Positions 38,370 to 46,736 of a stretch of 64,000 bases of DNA are shown here, one piece after another. The stretch is taken from contig CANMEE010000001.1 in NCBI GenBank assembly GCA_947496865.1, positions 797,501 through 861,500 on the forward strand, in the 5' to 3' direction. The stretch's first letter is position 1. The number at the start of each line of letters is the position of its first letter. The notes under the pieces were generated by a model. That model had not been told where the DNA came from. It saw nothing but the letters and a program-made list of their open reading frames with translations, and made no database searches. The DNA is from an uncultured Sphingomonadaceae bacterium (GTDB lineage: Bacteria > Pseudomonadota > Alphaproteobacteria > Sphingomonadales > Sphingomonadaceae). The translations under genes were made by a program, and so were the position numbers.

Positions 38370-38909
38370 TTAAATCCGTTTCGAAAGCCCTATCGCGACT
38401 TTGCATCCCAACCGGATGGCTGCACTGAGCACCGGATAGCCGGGTGTCTCTTCAGCACCAGCTTCCAGTGCGACCCTTTTATGCTCTAGCTCCTCTTCAC
38501 GAAACTCCGCAATCTTACCGAGCAATTCGGGGTCATTTTCCGTTTCAAGCTGCTCCATCTGTTCCTGGTAGTGCTTGTCAATTTCGGTTTCAACGGCAGC
38601 CGTGCACGCCATAGCAGCACGCGGCCCCAGCATCGCCGTGCCCGCGCCAAGCGCATAACCCGCCACCTGCCAAAAGGGTTGCAACATGGTTGGCCGAACA
38701 TTGCGTTCCACAATCATCCGGTCAAACGCATCAAGATGCCGTTGCTCCTGCTCGGCCATATGATGAATGGCGCCACTGTCGGGCCCGTCATCACCCATAA
38801 CCGCGAGCTGACCTTTATAAATTTGCGCTGCGCCATATTCACCGGCCTGATTGACCCGGATCATCGATGCGATATCCGGTTTTGCTTTTCCTAATGTCTC
38901 TTCGGCCAT
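38370..38909 (-). CDS. coq7: Demethoxyubiquinone hydroxylase
   Basis: The protein has 179 residues from ATG 38909. The frame extends five codons to a TTG, but AAAGGA sits 7 nt ahead of ATG 38909, so I start there. The di-iron four-helix carboxylate pattern is visible: Glu in NQAGEYGAAQIY, ExxH in EQEQRHLDAFD, Glu in ETEIDKHYQEQ and ExxH in EEELEHKRVALE. It hydroxylates demethoxyubiquinone in the penultimate steps of ubiquinone synthesis at the membrane. The gene follows the dsbB-like gene by 11 nt and is probably in the same operon. Confidence 0.95.
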   Translation of the reverse strand: MAEETLGKAKPDIASMIRVNQAGEYGAAQIYKGQLAVMGDDGPDSGAIHHMAEQEQRHLDAFDRMIVERNVRPTMLQPFWQVAGYALGAGTAMLGPRAAMACTAAVETEIDKHYQEQMEQLETENDPELLGKIAEFREEELEHKRVALEAGAEETPGYPVLSAAIRLGCKVAIGLSKRI

Positions 38910-38920
38910 TGCGCGTCCTT

Positions 38921-39400
38921 TCAAGCTGGATCTTTCCGACCCATTGCCATCCCTACCAAGATGAGGATTGCGCCACCAACAGACAAGAGGAAATTAAAGC
39001 CAGCCAAGGAAATGCCAAAGAGCGACCAAGGTGCAACATCACATCGCACCAGCGGGGCGTTCATGATGGAATCAAGCATGTCGCCGCCCGCCGGAAGGCT
39101 CGTCGCGCAGGAGGTTAAACCTTCCCACCAGCCATATTCGACCCCGGCATGAAAGCCGCCAATCAAGCCGCTGATCAAAATTGCCAAAGCCGCATCCAAT
39201 ATCAGAAATTTCGACAATTTATGATGGCGCATCACAATGGCGGCCAGAGCGAAAATAATCGCGGCAAGATGCGGCCAGCGTTGCCACATGCACATTTCGC
39301 ATGGATAGAGGCCGAATATATATTCGCTGATCAGCGCCCCGCCCAGCAGCGCCGAAGGGATAATCAAGGCCAGCCAAAGGGCTGCGCGGTTAAGGGCCAT
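38921..39400 (-). CDS. dsbB: DsbB-family disulfide bond formation protein
   Basis: The protein has 159 residues with four membrane segments. The first periplasmic cysteine pair is C34-x-x-C37 in LYPCEMCMWQRW, the DsbB signature. The second pair, C98 and C120 (TSCATS and VRCDVAPW), lies in the second periplasmic loop. DsbB-type proteins reoxidise the DsbA thiol oxidase using membrane quinone, fitting the ubiquinone gene coq7 immediately downstream. The spacing of the second pair differs from E. coli, as in other alphaproteobacterial members. It starts 11 nt after the S41 protease gene stop, inside a long minus-strand run. Confidence 0.9.
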   Translation of the reverse strand: MALNRAALWLALIIPSALLGGALISEYIFGLYPCEMCMWQRWPHLAAIIFALAAIVMRHHKLSKFLILDAALAILISGLIGGFHAGVEYGWWEGLTSCATSLPAGGDMLDSIMNAPLVRCDVAPWSLFGISLAGFNFLLSVGGAILILVGMAMGRKDPA

Positions 39401-39411
39401 ATTCCGGCTTC

Positions 39412-40773
39412 CTAATTTTTAGCGGTTGCCACTTTTGCTGGCTTTTTTGCCGCCTTATTCATTGCAACTTTCAGGCCCTCTGGTCCCAAACGTCCGATGG
39501 TTTGCAACGCATAGTGCAACTGAAAATCTTCAATGCCTTTTTTCTCAAGCTCTTCTGCGGTTTCGGTGAAACGCGGATCGTCCTTGGCGTCTTCTTCCAG
39601 AACTTCATCTTCCAGCTTCACTTCGTTGATCAGATGCTTGCGCAGATCGGATTCGCGGAAACGGGGGCGTGTTTTATAATCAGGATCAGACAATTGTGGC
39701 ACCATGATATCTGGTTCAATGCCGCCTTCCTGTACCGATTTGCCCGATGGCGTATAATAGCGCGCTGTAGTCAGGCGCAGAGCCGACGTGTTGGAGAGCG
39801 GCAGCAATGTCTGCACCGATCCCTTGCCAAAGCTGCGTTCGCCCATGACCAGGCCGCGATGATGGTCCTGCAATGCGCCGGCAACAATTTCCGAGGCCGA
39901 AGCGGAGCCCGCATCAATCAAGACGATTACCGGCAAACCATTGGCCGCATCACCGCTCTTTGCGAAATAGCGTTCGATGTCGGATTTACCGCGACCACGC
40001 TGTGATACAATTTCGCCACGGGACAGGAACACGTCGGACACATTCACGGCTTCGTCCAGCAACCCGCCCGGGTTGGAACGCATATCGAGAATATAGCCCA
40101 ACGGCTTCTTGCCGAGCGACTTATCAATGCCGAGAATAGCGGCCTTCACATCCGCTCCGGTATCATTGGAGAAGCTGGTAATGTTGATCACACCCACCTT
40201 GTCTTTGACTTCCCAAGTGACCGGTTTCAAGTCGATAATTGCCCGATTCATCGAAACGTCAAACGGCTTATCCCGGCCCGGGCGAACGATGGTCAAGGCG
40301 ATGGGTGAGCCTGGCTTACCGCGCATTTCCTCAACCGCTTCATCCAGCGAACCACCATAAATCAGCGATCCATCAATATGAGTAATATAGTCGCCGGCCT
40401 TCACGCCCGCTTTGTCTGCCGGCGTATCCTTAAATGGCGCGATCACTTTGACAGCGCCATCTTCCATCGTCACCGACAAGCCAAGGCCGCCGTAATTTCC
40501 GTCAGTTTGTGTCCGCAGATTTTCAAAATCGCGGGCATCCAAAAAGCTACTGTGCGGATCAAGGCTACCGAGCATGCCGTTAATCGCGCCTTTGATGAGG
40601 TCGGCATCGTCCACCTGGTCCACATAATCCTTCCGGACCCGGTCAAACACGCTCATAAACTGTTCCATCTCGCGATAAGTGGTCGCGTCGACAGCAGAAA
40701 TAGCAGAAGTGGTTGCGGGCAAAAGCGCCACGGTCAACACAAGAGCGGTTGCCTGTAAAAACGGCTTCTTCAT
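39412..40773 (-). CDS. ctpA: S41-family C-terminal processing peptidase
   Basis: The protein has 453 residues. The signal peptide (MKKPFLQATALVLTVALLPA) is followed by a short helical region, a PDZ domain (about 90-165, containing GLGLSVTMEDG and ADKAGVKAGDYI) and the S41 catalytic domain. The nucleophile lies in GSASASEIVAGAL and the general-base Lys in GERSFGKGSVQTLLP. The C-terminal region is acidic and Lys-rich. CtpA-type proteases trim periplasmic or envelope proteins and often control peptidoglycan hydrolases. It is encoded directly behind an EnvC-like hydrolase activator, and I infer a functional link. A gap of 117 nt upstream leaves room for a separate promoter. Confidence 0.93.
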   Translation of the reverse strand: MKKPFLQATALVLTVALLPATTSAISAVDATTYREMEQFMSVFDRVRKDYVDQVDDADLIKGAINGMLGSLDPHSSFLDARDFENLRTQTDGNYGGLGLSVTMEDGAVKVIAPFKDTPADKAGVKAGDYITHIDGSLIYGGSLDEAVEEMRGKPGSPIALTIVRPGRDKPFDVSMNRAIIDLKPVTWEVKDKVGVINITSFSNDTGADVKAAILGIDKSLGKKPLGYILDMRSNPGGLLDEAVNVSDVFLSRGEIVSQRGRGKSDIERYFAKSGDAANGLPVIVLIDAGSASASEIVAGALQDHHRGLVMGERSFGKGSVQTLLPLSNTSALRLTTARYYTPSGKSVQEGGIEPDIMVPQLSDPDYKTRPRFRESDLRKHLINEVKLEDEVLEEDAKDDPRFTETAEELEKKGIEDFQLHYALQTIGRLGPEGLKVAMNKAAKKPAKVATAKN

Positions 40774-40890
40774 CGGAAATGTCCTGTATGTCTAAATATA
40801 TGTCAAATATAGGCTTGAATCGCGGATAAAGCCAAGCACCTTAACCAAATATGACGTTGATTATCGACGAACGTCAATTTCCCCCCTGTT

Positions 40891-42087
40891 TCAACCGACC
40901 AAAGCAGCAATATCAATCGGACGGCCATTGCGACGCAATTCGACGGTCACATTCGGATCATCCTGTCCGGAACGACCGACCGGAGCGCCCTGTACGACCA
41001 TATCATCGACCTCCGCGCTGGTCGTCGCCATATTGGTGATCAGGCTGGTCCAAGCGTCATCATGTTGGATGATCAAGATATTGCCATAGCCACGATAACG
41101 TCCGGAAAAGATGATCTTGCCGGCTGCCGGCGCCACAATCTGAGCCCCCGGCGCCACCGCAATGGTCAGGCCGCGTGAACGATAGCCGCTGTCAGATATC
41201 TCGCCCAATCCCATCACAATATCGCCGACAACCGGCAGACGATAGGCATTAGCAAGGTTGGTATTGCGTGGCTGGCCGCGGACGGGACCTTCACCATCGG
41301 GGTTCGGCCGCAAGAGCGGCCCATCAAGCTGAGCCAATGCCTCGCGCACCGTTCCGCTTTCGCGAATCTGGTCCATAAGATCGAGAATATCGCGGGCCTC
41401 TTCGCCAAGCGCCAAGGCGCGGTCCTGCTCCAATCCGGCTTCGTCGGAAAATTGCTGCGCCTCGATCCGCCCGCTGGTCTCAAGGCCAGCCAGCTGATTG
41501 CGTCTGATTGCCAGACGCTGTTGGCTCTCATTTAGAGACGTAATGGCCCGTGCAGACTGCGTGCGAAGCTTGTCTCCTTGCTCGACCTCACGACGCAAAC
41601 TGGCTGTCCGTCGTTCAATCTCGGGAACCACCGTCGACATGATCGAGCGGATGTAGATCAGCTCGTCCAGAGAACGCGGCTCCACCAGCGCCAACGCGGT
41701 GGGCTTGCGCGTCATCATCTGCAATGCTGCCGTCAAGCGCACAACCGGCCCCTGTTTCTCGGCCAGCCGCCCGCGCTGACGCTCTTGCAAGCGCTCAACA
41801 ATCGCAATGCGTAAACGCGCCGCGCGAATATCGGCCTCTGCTGCTTGGATACGGGCAGCCAATGCCGCCGCTTCACTATTAATGCGGTCCGCCTCATTGG
41901 TCGCGGCCTCGGCCTGGCGGCGCAAGGCGTTGCTCCGTTGCCGTGCCGTTTCGGATTGTTCGCGAGCGGAAACCAGCGCACGCTGTTCTTCGCTTAGCGA
42001 TGGTCCGCGGGTTTGCGCTGGCAGCGCCGCGGCAAAAAAAGAACCGACAGCAGCCAAACCAAGCAGGATGAAAAGCCAGCGCAGCAT
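40891..42087 (-). CDS. envC: EnvC-like murein hydrolase activator with degenerate LytM domain
   Basis: The protein has 398 residues: an N-terminal membrane/signal segment (residues 1-25), a long coiled coil with two arms (about 30-260), and a C-terminal LytM/M23 fold (about 295-398). The zinc ligands of active M23 enzymes are missing: the HxGxD position reads SRGLTIAV and the HxH position reads NVTVELRR. This is the EnvC state, in which the domain activates amidases instead of cutting peptidoglycan. The gene starts 3 nt after rlmH. An intact M23 enzyme is encoded at 45.5 kb, so the window holds one catalytic and one non-catalytic member. Confidence 0.92.
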   Translation of the reverse strand: MLRWLFILLGLAAVGSFFAAALPAQTRGPSLSEEQRALVSAREQSETARQRSNALRRQAEAATNEADRINSEAAALAARIQAAEADIRAARLRIAIVERLQERQRGRLAEKQGPVVRLTAALQMMTRKPTALALVEPRSLDELIYIRSIMSTVVPEIERRTASLRREVEQGDKLRTQSARAITSLNESQQRLAIRRNQLAGLETSGRIEAQQFSDEAGLEQDRALALGEEARDILDLMDQIRESGTVREALAQLDGPLLRPNPDGEGPVRGQPRNTNLANAYRLPVVGDIVMGLGEISDSGYRSRGLTIAVAPGAQIVAPAAGKIIFSGRYRGYGNILIIQHDDAWTSLITNMATTSAEVDDMVVQGAPVGRSGQDDPNVTVELRRNGRPIDIAALVG

Positions 42088-42090
42088 CCC

Positions 42091-42513
42091 CTATCCTTCT
42101 CGATGATAGGGGTGATTGGCGATAATGGCGGTGGCCCGAAATAATTGCTCAGCCAACATTGCGCGCGCCATAAGATGCGGCCAGGTGGCTTTGCCGAAGG
42201 AAAAGAAATGATCAGCGCTGCTGCGTTCTTCGCTGGTGAGACCATCAGCGGCCCCGATCAGGAAGCGCGCCTCGCGCACGCCATTGTCACGCCAACCATT
42301 CAGGACTTTTGCAAAAGCCTTTGATGTCCAGTTTTCACCGGTTTCATCCAGCGCAATAATCTTTGTCTGATCGCTGATCTTCGGTATTTTACCGCCTTGT
42401 TCCGGCAACTCGCTGAGCTTCACGTCCCAGTTGATCCGTTTAACATAGCGCTCGACCAATTCCTGTTCGGGACTGCGGCCGATTTTCCCGCGAGCGACGA
42501 TATGGAGCCTCAT
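42091..42513 (-). CDS. rlmH: 23S rRNA (pseudouridine1915-N3)-methyltransferase
   Basis: The protein has 140 residues, a SPOUT-class methyltransferase. The motif set is complete: LDETGENWTSKAFA, the SAM-binding FLIGAADGL, and the trefoil-knot end LMARAMLAEQLFRA with HPYHREG at the C-terminus. It methylates pseudouridine 1915 in helix 69 of 23S rRNA in the 70S ribosome. It follows rsfS by 20 nt, the order rsfS-rlmH being widely conserved, and precedes the envC-like gene by 3 nt. Confidence 0.96.
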   Translation of the reverse strand: MRLHIVARGKIGRSPEQELVERYVKRINWDVKLSELPEQGGKIPKISDQTKIIALDETGENWTSKAFAKVLNGWRDNGVREARFLIGAADGLTSEERSSADHFFSFGKATWPHLMARAMLAEQLFRATAIIANHPYHREG

Positions 42514-42533
42514 GACAAAAGGACCCGCCGGGC

Positions 42534-42953
42534 TCAGGCTTCCGCCGGCTCAGCTTCGCCTTCTTCGCCGACTGCCCACATGCGCTCAAGATTGTAAAAG
42601 CTCCGCACTTCGGGGCGAAACAAATGCACGATCACATCACCGGTATCGATGAGCACCCAATCAGCATTGGCCAGACCTTCAATCCGCGCCTCACCGCCCG
42701 CTTGCTTGACGCGCTCCGCCAGCTTTTGCGCCATGGACGCAACTTGCCGAGTCGAACGGCCTTCAGCGATCACCATATGGTCGGCAATATTACTTTTGCC
42801 TTCGAGCGGAATGGCCACAATATCTTGCGCCTGATCGTCGTCGAGCGATTTCATCACGAGCGCATAGAGAGCATCTGATTCGGCTTTACCTTCCTTGGAA
42901 GTAGCGGATTTCAGCGCTTTGCTTTTCGATTTCGTCAATTCAAATCCAATCAA
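42534..42953 (-). CDS. rsfS: Ribosomal silencing factor
   Basis: The protein has about 139 residues. The core matches RsfS (Iojap/DUF143): ALVMKSLDDDQAQDIVAIPL, SNIADHMVIAEGRSTRQV, then GLANADWVLIDTGDVIVHLF and the final SFYNLERMW. It binds uL14 and blocks subunit joining during starvation. The start is uncertain because no ATG precedes the domain. TTG 42953 overlaps the nadD stop (TTGA) like the other coupled starts here; TTG 42965 and TTG 42938 are alternatives. The Lys/Ser-rich N-terminal extension is unusual, and the tail is acidic. Confidence 0.9.
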   Translation of the reverse strand: MIGFELTKSKSKALKSATSKEGKAESDALYALVMKSLDDDQAQDIVAIPLEGKSNIADHMVIAEGRSTRQVASMAQKLAERVKQAGGEARIEGLANADWVLIDTGDVIVHLFRPEVRSFYNLERMWAVGEEGEAEPAEA

Positions 42954-43591
42954 TCTGTCTGGCAAACCAATTTACGCGTCACGGCGTCGCGAACGCAGCG
43001 ATGAGCATATTGTTTGTGCCAATGGGGCCGGGCCATCCGGATCGCGGTGGCCGAGCGTGGGTCGGGACGATAGCGCAAGAATGTCAGCGCTGGCGTACTC
43101 CAGTTAGTCCAGTTCATCCGCTGGTTCGCAGGCCGGACAGAGCGCTGGAACCATGCCATTGCGGGTGCCGCAAAAGCATCATCATCATAGCCGGGCCGCG
43201 CAATAACTGCAATCGGCAATAATCGAGCGATTTTTCGCCAGTCTTTCCAGCGATGAAATTGCGCCAGATTGTCGGCGCCCATGATCCACACAAATTGCCG
43301 TTTCGGATAGCGCCGGACGAGTGCCAGCAGCGTGTCGTAAGTATATCGGGTGCCCAATGTCTGTTCAATGGCCGTTGGCCGAATCGCACTGCGTCGCGCC
43401 ATTTTCTGCGCCGAGGCCAGTCTTGCACCGAGCGGCGCCATATCCTTCGCGCCCTCTTTCAAGGGATTGCCCGGCGACACCAGCCACCACAGCTCATCGA
43501 GCGCCAATTCCTCCATCGCAAACAGGCTGATCGAACGATGCGCGCCATGCGCGGGGTTAAACGAACCACCCAGAAGGCCGGTGGTTTTCAT
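42950..43591 (-). CDS. nadD: Nicotinate-nucleotide adenylyltransferase
   Basis: The protein has 213 residues from ATG 43591. The open frame extends far upstream, but MKTTGLLGGSFNPAHGAH is the conserved start of the family and its ATG overlaps the stop of the preceding gene (ATGA), fixing the start. The nucleotidyltransferase motifs are GSFNPAHGAH and the substrate-binding WIMGADNLAQFHRW. The ISSTxIR element is replaced by RSATAIRMA. It makes nicotinate adenine dinucleotide from the mononucleotide and ATP in NAD synthesis. Downstream rsfS and rlmH complete a common bacterial trio. Confidence 0.94.
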   Translation of the reverse strand: MKTTGLLGGSFNPAHGAHRSISLFAMEELALDELWWLVSPGNPLKEGAKDMAPLGARLASAQKMARRSAIRPTAIEQTLGTRYTYDTLLALVRRYPKRQFVWIMGADNLAQFHRWKDWRKIARLLPIAVIARPGYDDDAFAAPAMAWFQRSVRPANQRMNWTNWSTPALTFLRYRPDPRSATAIRMARPHWHKQYAHRCVRDAVTRKLVCQTD

Positions 43592-44031
43592 GAAAGAGAT
43601 GACCATGCCTTCCACGTGCCCGCCGCATAGAAAAGTCCATAAACCAATACAATCAGCGAACTCCAAATGGCGAAATTGTTGATCTTTTCGGGAACCAAGA
43701 GAGCCATCGGCAGCAATATTAGCCCGCGTGCCAAATAGATCGAACTTATAACGATTAAACCGGTTCGGAGCAGCGGTGGTTTCCACACCAGTCCGGCACC
43801 AGCAAAGGCGAACCATCCCCAAATAGCCAGGACCAATGCGATTCCAGTGGTGATTAGGGTTGGGTAAAAATATCCCTTTTCAGCCATATTGGCCATGTCT
43901 TCGCCCGCCCCGAAAAACCGATACCAGTCCGGACCCCCGATAATGACACCAACATGGATTAAGCTCGCAAGCAGGCTCAATAGACCGCCGGCAACGAGCA
44001 GTTTTTGACCAAGATCGAGCGAAGCGAACAT
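43588..44031 (-). CDS. Four-helix membrane protein of unknown function
   Basis: The protein has 147 residues from ATG 44031, which overlaps the last base of the proA stop (TAATG); an upstream extension lies wholly within proA and is not needed. Four membrane segments are visible (about 9-31, 49-72, 77-100 and 112-135), and the loop after the first contains GPDWYRFFGAGEDMANMAEKG. I do not name a family with certainty. Small four-helix proteins with this loop are common in Proteobacteria as uncharacterised membrane proteins. It is coupled at both ends, to proA and nadD. Confidence 0.8.
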   Translation of the reverse strand: MFASLDLGQKLLVAGGLLSLLASLIHVGVIIGGPDWYRFFGAGEDMANMAEKGYFYPTLITTGIALVLAIWGWFAFAGAGLVWKPPLLRTGLIVISSIYLARGLILLPMALLVPEKINNFAIWSSLIVLVYGLFYAAGTWKAWSSLS

Positions 44032-45284
44032 TAAGGCCGTATCTGCCCGGTGCCGCGCACCACCCATTTATAAGTGGTCAGCCCCTCAAGCGCGACAGGG
44101 CCGCGCGCATGCAGCCGGCCAGTAGAAATACCAATTTCTGCGCCCAAGCCAAACTCGCCGCCATCGGCAAATTGGCTGGAGGCATTGTGCATCACAATCG
44201 CGCTATCGGCGCGCTGGATAAATTGATTGGCCACGGCTTCATCTTCGGTCACCACAACATCAGTATGGTGCGAACCATGTTCGGCAATATGAGCCAAAGC
44301 TTCATCAACCCCGCCAACCATTTTTGCCGACACGATGGGCGCCAGATATTCCGTGCCCCAATCTTCCGTTTCGGCAGAGACCGTGCGCGGATCGAGCTCC
44401 ATGACCGCGTCATCCCCGCGCACTTCGCAGCCCTCGTCCAGCAAAGCGCGCAGCAATGGGCCCGGTGCGGGATAGTCCTGATCAATCAATAAAGTTTCCA
44501 TCGCCCCGCAAACTCCGGTGCGGCGCATCTTGGCGTTAACAGCGATCGCCATCGCTTTGTCCTGATCCGCCGCTTTGCCGATATAGGTATGACAAATACC
44601 GTCCAGATGCGCGAGCACGGGCACGCGCGCCTCTTCTTGCACCCGTGCAACCAGTGATTTGCCGCCGCGCGGGATGATGATGTCGATCAAGCCAGAAGCC
44701 TTGAGCATCGCTCCAACCGCGGCGCGATCAGTTGTCTGCACCAGCTGAATTGCATCTTCCGGCAAGCCAGCCGACACCACGCCAGCAACCATCGCAGCGT
44801 GTATCGCCCGATTGCTTTCAATCGCTTCTGATCCGCCGCGCAAGATGACGGCATTGCCCGATCGCAGCCCCAAGGCCGCTGCATCTGCCGTCACATTGGG
44901 TCGGCTTTCATAGATGATACCAATGACGCCAAGCGGCACCCGTACCCGCTCCATGATCAGGCCATTAGGCCGCTCATTCCGGTCAATTACAGCCCCAACC
45001 GGATCAGCTAATGCCGCCACTTGCTCCACCGCCGACGCAATGGCGTCAAGCCGCTCTGCATCGATCATCAACCGGTCGAGCATGGCGTCACTCAAATCAT
45101 TCTCGCGGCCGCGCACCATATCCGCTGCATTAGCATCAAGAATGGCCGAATCATGGGCGCGCAGCTGCGCCGCAGCCGCTGTTAAAGCCTGCGCTTTTTG
45201 CACATCGGTTACACCGGACATGACGCCAAAAGCGCGCCGCGCCCGTTGGCCCATATCGGTCATAAGCTGTTGATGATCGTTCAT
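44031..45284 (-). CDS. proA: Gamma-glutamyl phosphate reductase
   Basis: The protein has 417 residues, normal length. It has the aldehyde-dehydrogenase-like fold with family signatures: GVIGIIYESRPNVTADAAAL, LRGGSEAIESNRAI, PRGGKSLVARV, and the catalytic cysteine in MRRTGVCGAMETLL. It also has the oligomerisation and closing segment FADGGEFGLGAEIGISTGRLHARGP, given here only as a position near 370-395. It reduces gamma-glutamyl phosphate to the semialdehyde with NADPH in proline synthesis. The gene for the kinase partner proB is not in the window. It is the first gene of the run toward nadD. Confidence 0.97.
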   Translation of the reverse strand: MNDHQQLMTDMGQRARRAFGVMSGVTDVQKAQALTAAAAQLRAHDSAILDANAADMVRGRENDLSDAMLDRLMIDAERLDAIASAVEQVAALADPVGAVIDRNERPNGLIMERVRVPLGVIGIIYESRPNVTADAAALGLRSGNAVILRGGSEAIESNRAIHAAMVAGVVSAGLPEDAIQLVQTTDRAAVGAMLKASGLIDIIIPRGGKSLVARVQEEARVPVLAHLDGICHTYIGKAADQDKAMAIAVNAKMRRTGVCGAMETLLIDQDYPAPGPLLRALLDEGCEVRGDDAVMELDPRTVSAETEDWGTEYLAPIVSAKMVGGVDEALAHIAEHGSHHTDVVVTEDEAVANQFIQRADSAIVMHNASSQFADGGEFGLGAEIGISTGRLHARGPVALEGLTTYKWVVRGTGQIRP

Positions 45285-45409
45285 CCGCGTCTGCTAGCAT
45301 GGCAATAGCCTGTCGATAAGCAAAAAACGGTCTCTGAAATGGCATCAAAACTATCCCGGCCAAAAGTGACAAATCGCACAAACGAATCGAAAAAAGCCGT
45401 TACCGTCGG

Positions 45410-45424
45410 TTAATTTTACATTAA
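45410..45424 (+). promoter_or_regulatory. CtrA-type box TTAA-N7-TTAA
   Basis: The sequence TTAATTTTACATTAA is a perfect TTAA-N7-TTAA, the consensus spacing of the CtrA cell-cycle regulator in Alphaproteobacteria. It lies 116 nt upstream of the M23 peptidase start and 126 nt upstream of proA on the other strand. An inverted repeat GCACGA-G-TCGTGC follows closer to the M23 gene (near 45459-45471). Control of the M23/bactofilin pair by CtrA is inference. Confidence 0.55.
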
Positions 45425-45539
45425 TTTCGCAACTCACCGCATCTCTGTTTCGACTCAGCACGAGTCGTGCCGCGATGATTCGCTCCACTAACAACCCTCT
45501 GCTACTCGGCTTTCGGGGATTAGTAAGAGTGTTCGGGTC

Positions 45540-46736
45540 ATGCAAAATCAAAAAACCAAGCTAGGGCTGTTCGCCCGATTGGATCAGATGTTCACGGATC
45601 GCGAGTTTTTCATGCGCGCCAATGGACAGGTAAGATTCCTGACTATTTCGGGGCAATTGCAAAAACGGGTCGCAATAGGCGTTGGCACTGTGGTTGGCAT
45701 TTGGTTGCTGATTACACTGGCAATGACAGTGAATCAGTTGACCGTAACGAGCGAACGGATGGCGCTGGCGGAAAAAGAAGCCGCCGTAAATAGCAGCCAG
45801 AATCGGGTCGCTGCGTACAAAGACTCGATTGACGGGGTCGCGAAAGACCTGATCCAGCGGCAAGATGCGATAGAACAAATAACCCAGCAGTTTATCGGTG
45901 AAGAAACAGATGCAGAGGCCCAAACTCTGACCGAAACCGAAAAGAAACTATCTGAAAATACCAAGAAGATTAGCGCCGCCTTCCCCGAAGCGGCTGAATT
46001 GGCTCGACTCGAAGCCCGGCAGATTGCTTTTGCCCACCGATTGACACGGGCCGCGATGAAACGCACCGCTCGCGCAGAAGCGGCTATTCGCGAATTTGGA
46101 TTAAACCCCGCAACGCTGACTGTCTCTGACAATGAAGCGGTTGGTGGTCCCTATATTCCTTTCTTTACCGAAGGTGAAAAAGACCTGCACCCGACATTGG
46201 AGCGCCTGAACAACGCCTTATTGCGGATGGATCAGCTGGAACGCACATTGTTGACGATCCCTTCAGCCATGCCAGCCGATATCAACATGATGTCGAGCGG
46301 CTATGGCTATCGCCGCGATCCTTTTACCGGCGGCGGCGCCATGCATAGTGGCATTGATTTCAAAGGCCCGCATGGCCAGCCGATCTTATCGGCAGCGGGC
46401 GGCAAGATTACCCATGCTGGGTGGAAATCCGGCTATGGTAAAACAGTGGAAATTACCCATGGCAACGGGCTCATGACGCGCTATGCGCATCTGTCCAAGA
46501 TTCATGTGACCACTGGTCAAAAAGTAAAACAGGGATTACAAGTAGGGGCTATGGGAAGCACCGGACGATCTACGGGCACACATCTTCATTTTGAAGTGCG
46601 CCTGAACGGCACCGCAGTGAACCCCCGACCATTTCTGGAGGCGAATACAGATGTTCTCAAAGTCAAAGCCGTCGCAAGACAGCGAACCAACGCACCAACG
46701 AAGCGTACAGAAAAGTCAGGCTCCAGCCGTGGCTAG
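45540..46736 (+). CDS. Membrane-anchored M23-family peptidoglycan endopeptidase
   Basis: The protein has 398 residues. A short cytoplasmic part is followed by a membrane segment (about 43-62), a coiled coil (about 65-150) and a helical linker. The LytM domain at about 255-360 has all the zinc ligands: the HxGxD set in MHSGIDFKGP, and HLH in GTHLHFEVR. YAHLSKIHVTTGQKVKQG is also typical. It should cut peptide cross-links in peptidoglycan. The C-terminal 86 nt overlap the bactofilin gene in another frame. Peptidase-bactofilin pairs set cell shape in several bacteria, so a scaffold-enzyme pair is the natural reading. Confidence 0.93.
   Translation: MQNQKTKLGLFARLDQMFTDREFFMRANGQVRFLTISGQLQKRVAIGVGTVVGIWLLITLAMTVNQLTVTSERMALAEKEAAVNSSQNRVAAYKDSIDGVAKDLIQRQDAIEQITQQFIGEETDAEAQTLTETEKKLSENTKKISAAFPEAAELARLEARQIAFAHRLTRAAMKRTARAEAAIREFGLNPATLTVSDNEAVGGPYIPFFTEGEKDLHPTLERLNNALLRMDQLERTLLTIPSAMPADINMMSSGYGYRRDPFTGGGAMHSGIDFKGPHGQPILSAAGGKITHAGWKSGYGKTVEITHGNGLMTRYAHLSKIHVTTGQKVKQGLQVGAMGSTGRSTGTHLHFEVRLNGTAVNPRPFLEANTDVLKVKAVARQRTNAPTKRTEKSGSSRG

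Noticed and set aside
40841..40854. TTAACC half-site resembling a CtrA element between ctpA and envC
   Set aside because: The second half reads TGAC instead of TTAA and it lies in an operon-internal gap; not distinguishable from chance.
43592..43822. N-terminal extension of NadD
   Set aside because: It lies inside the preceding membrane-protein gene, and the conserved family start coincides with ATG 43591.
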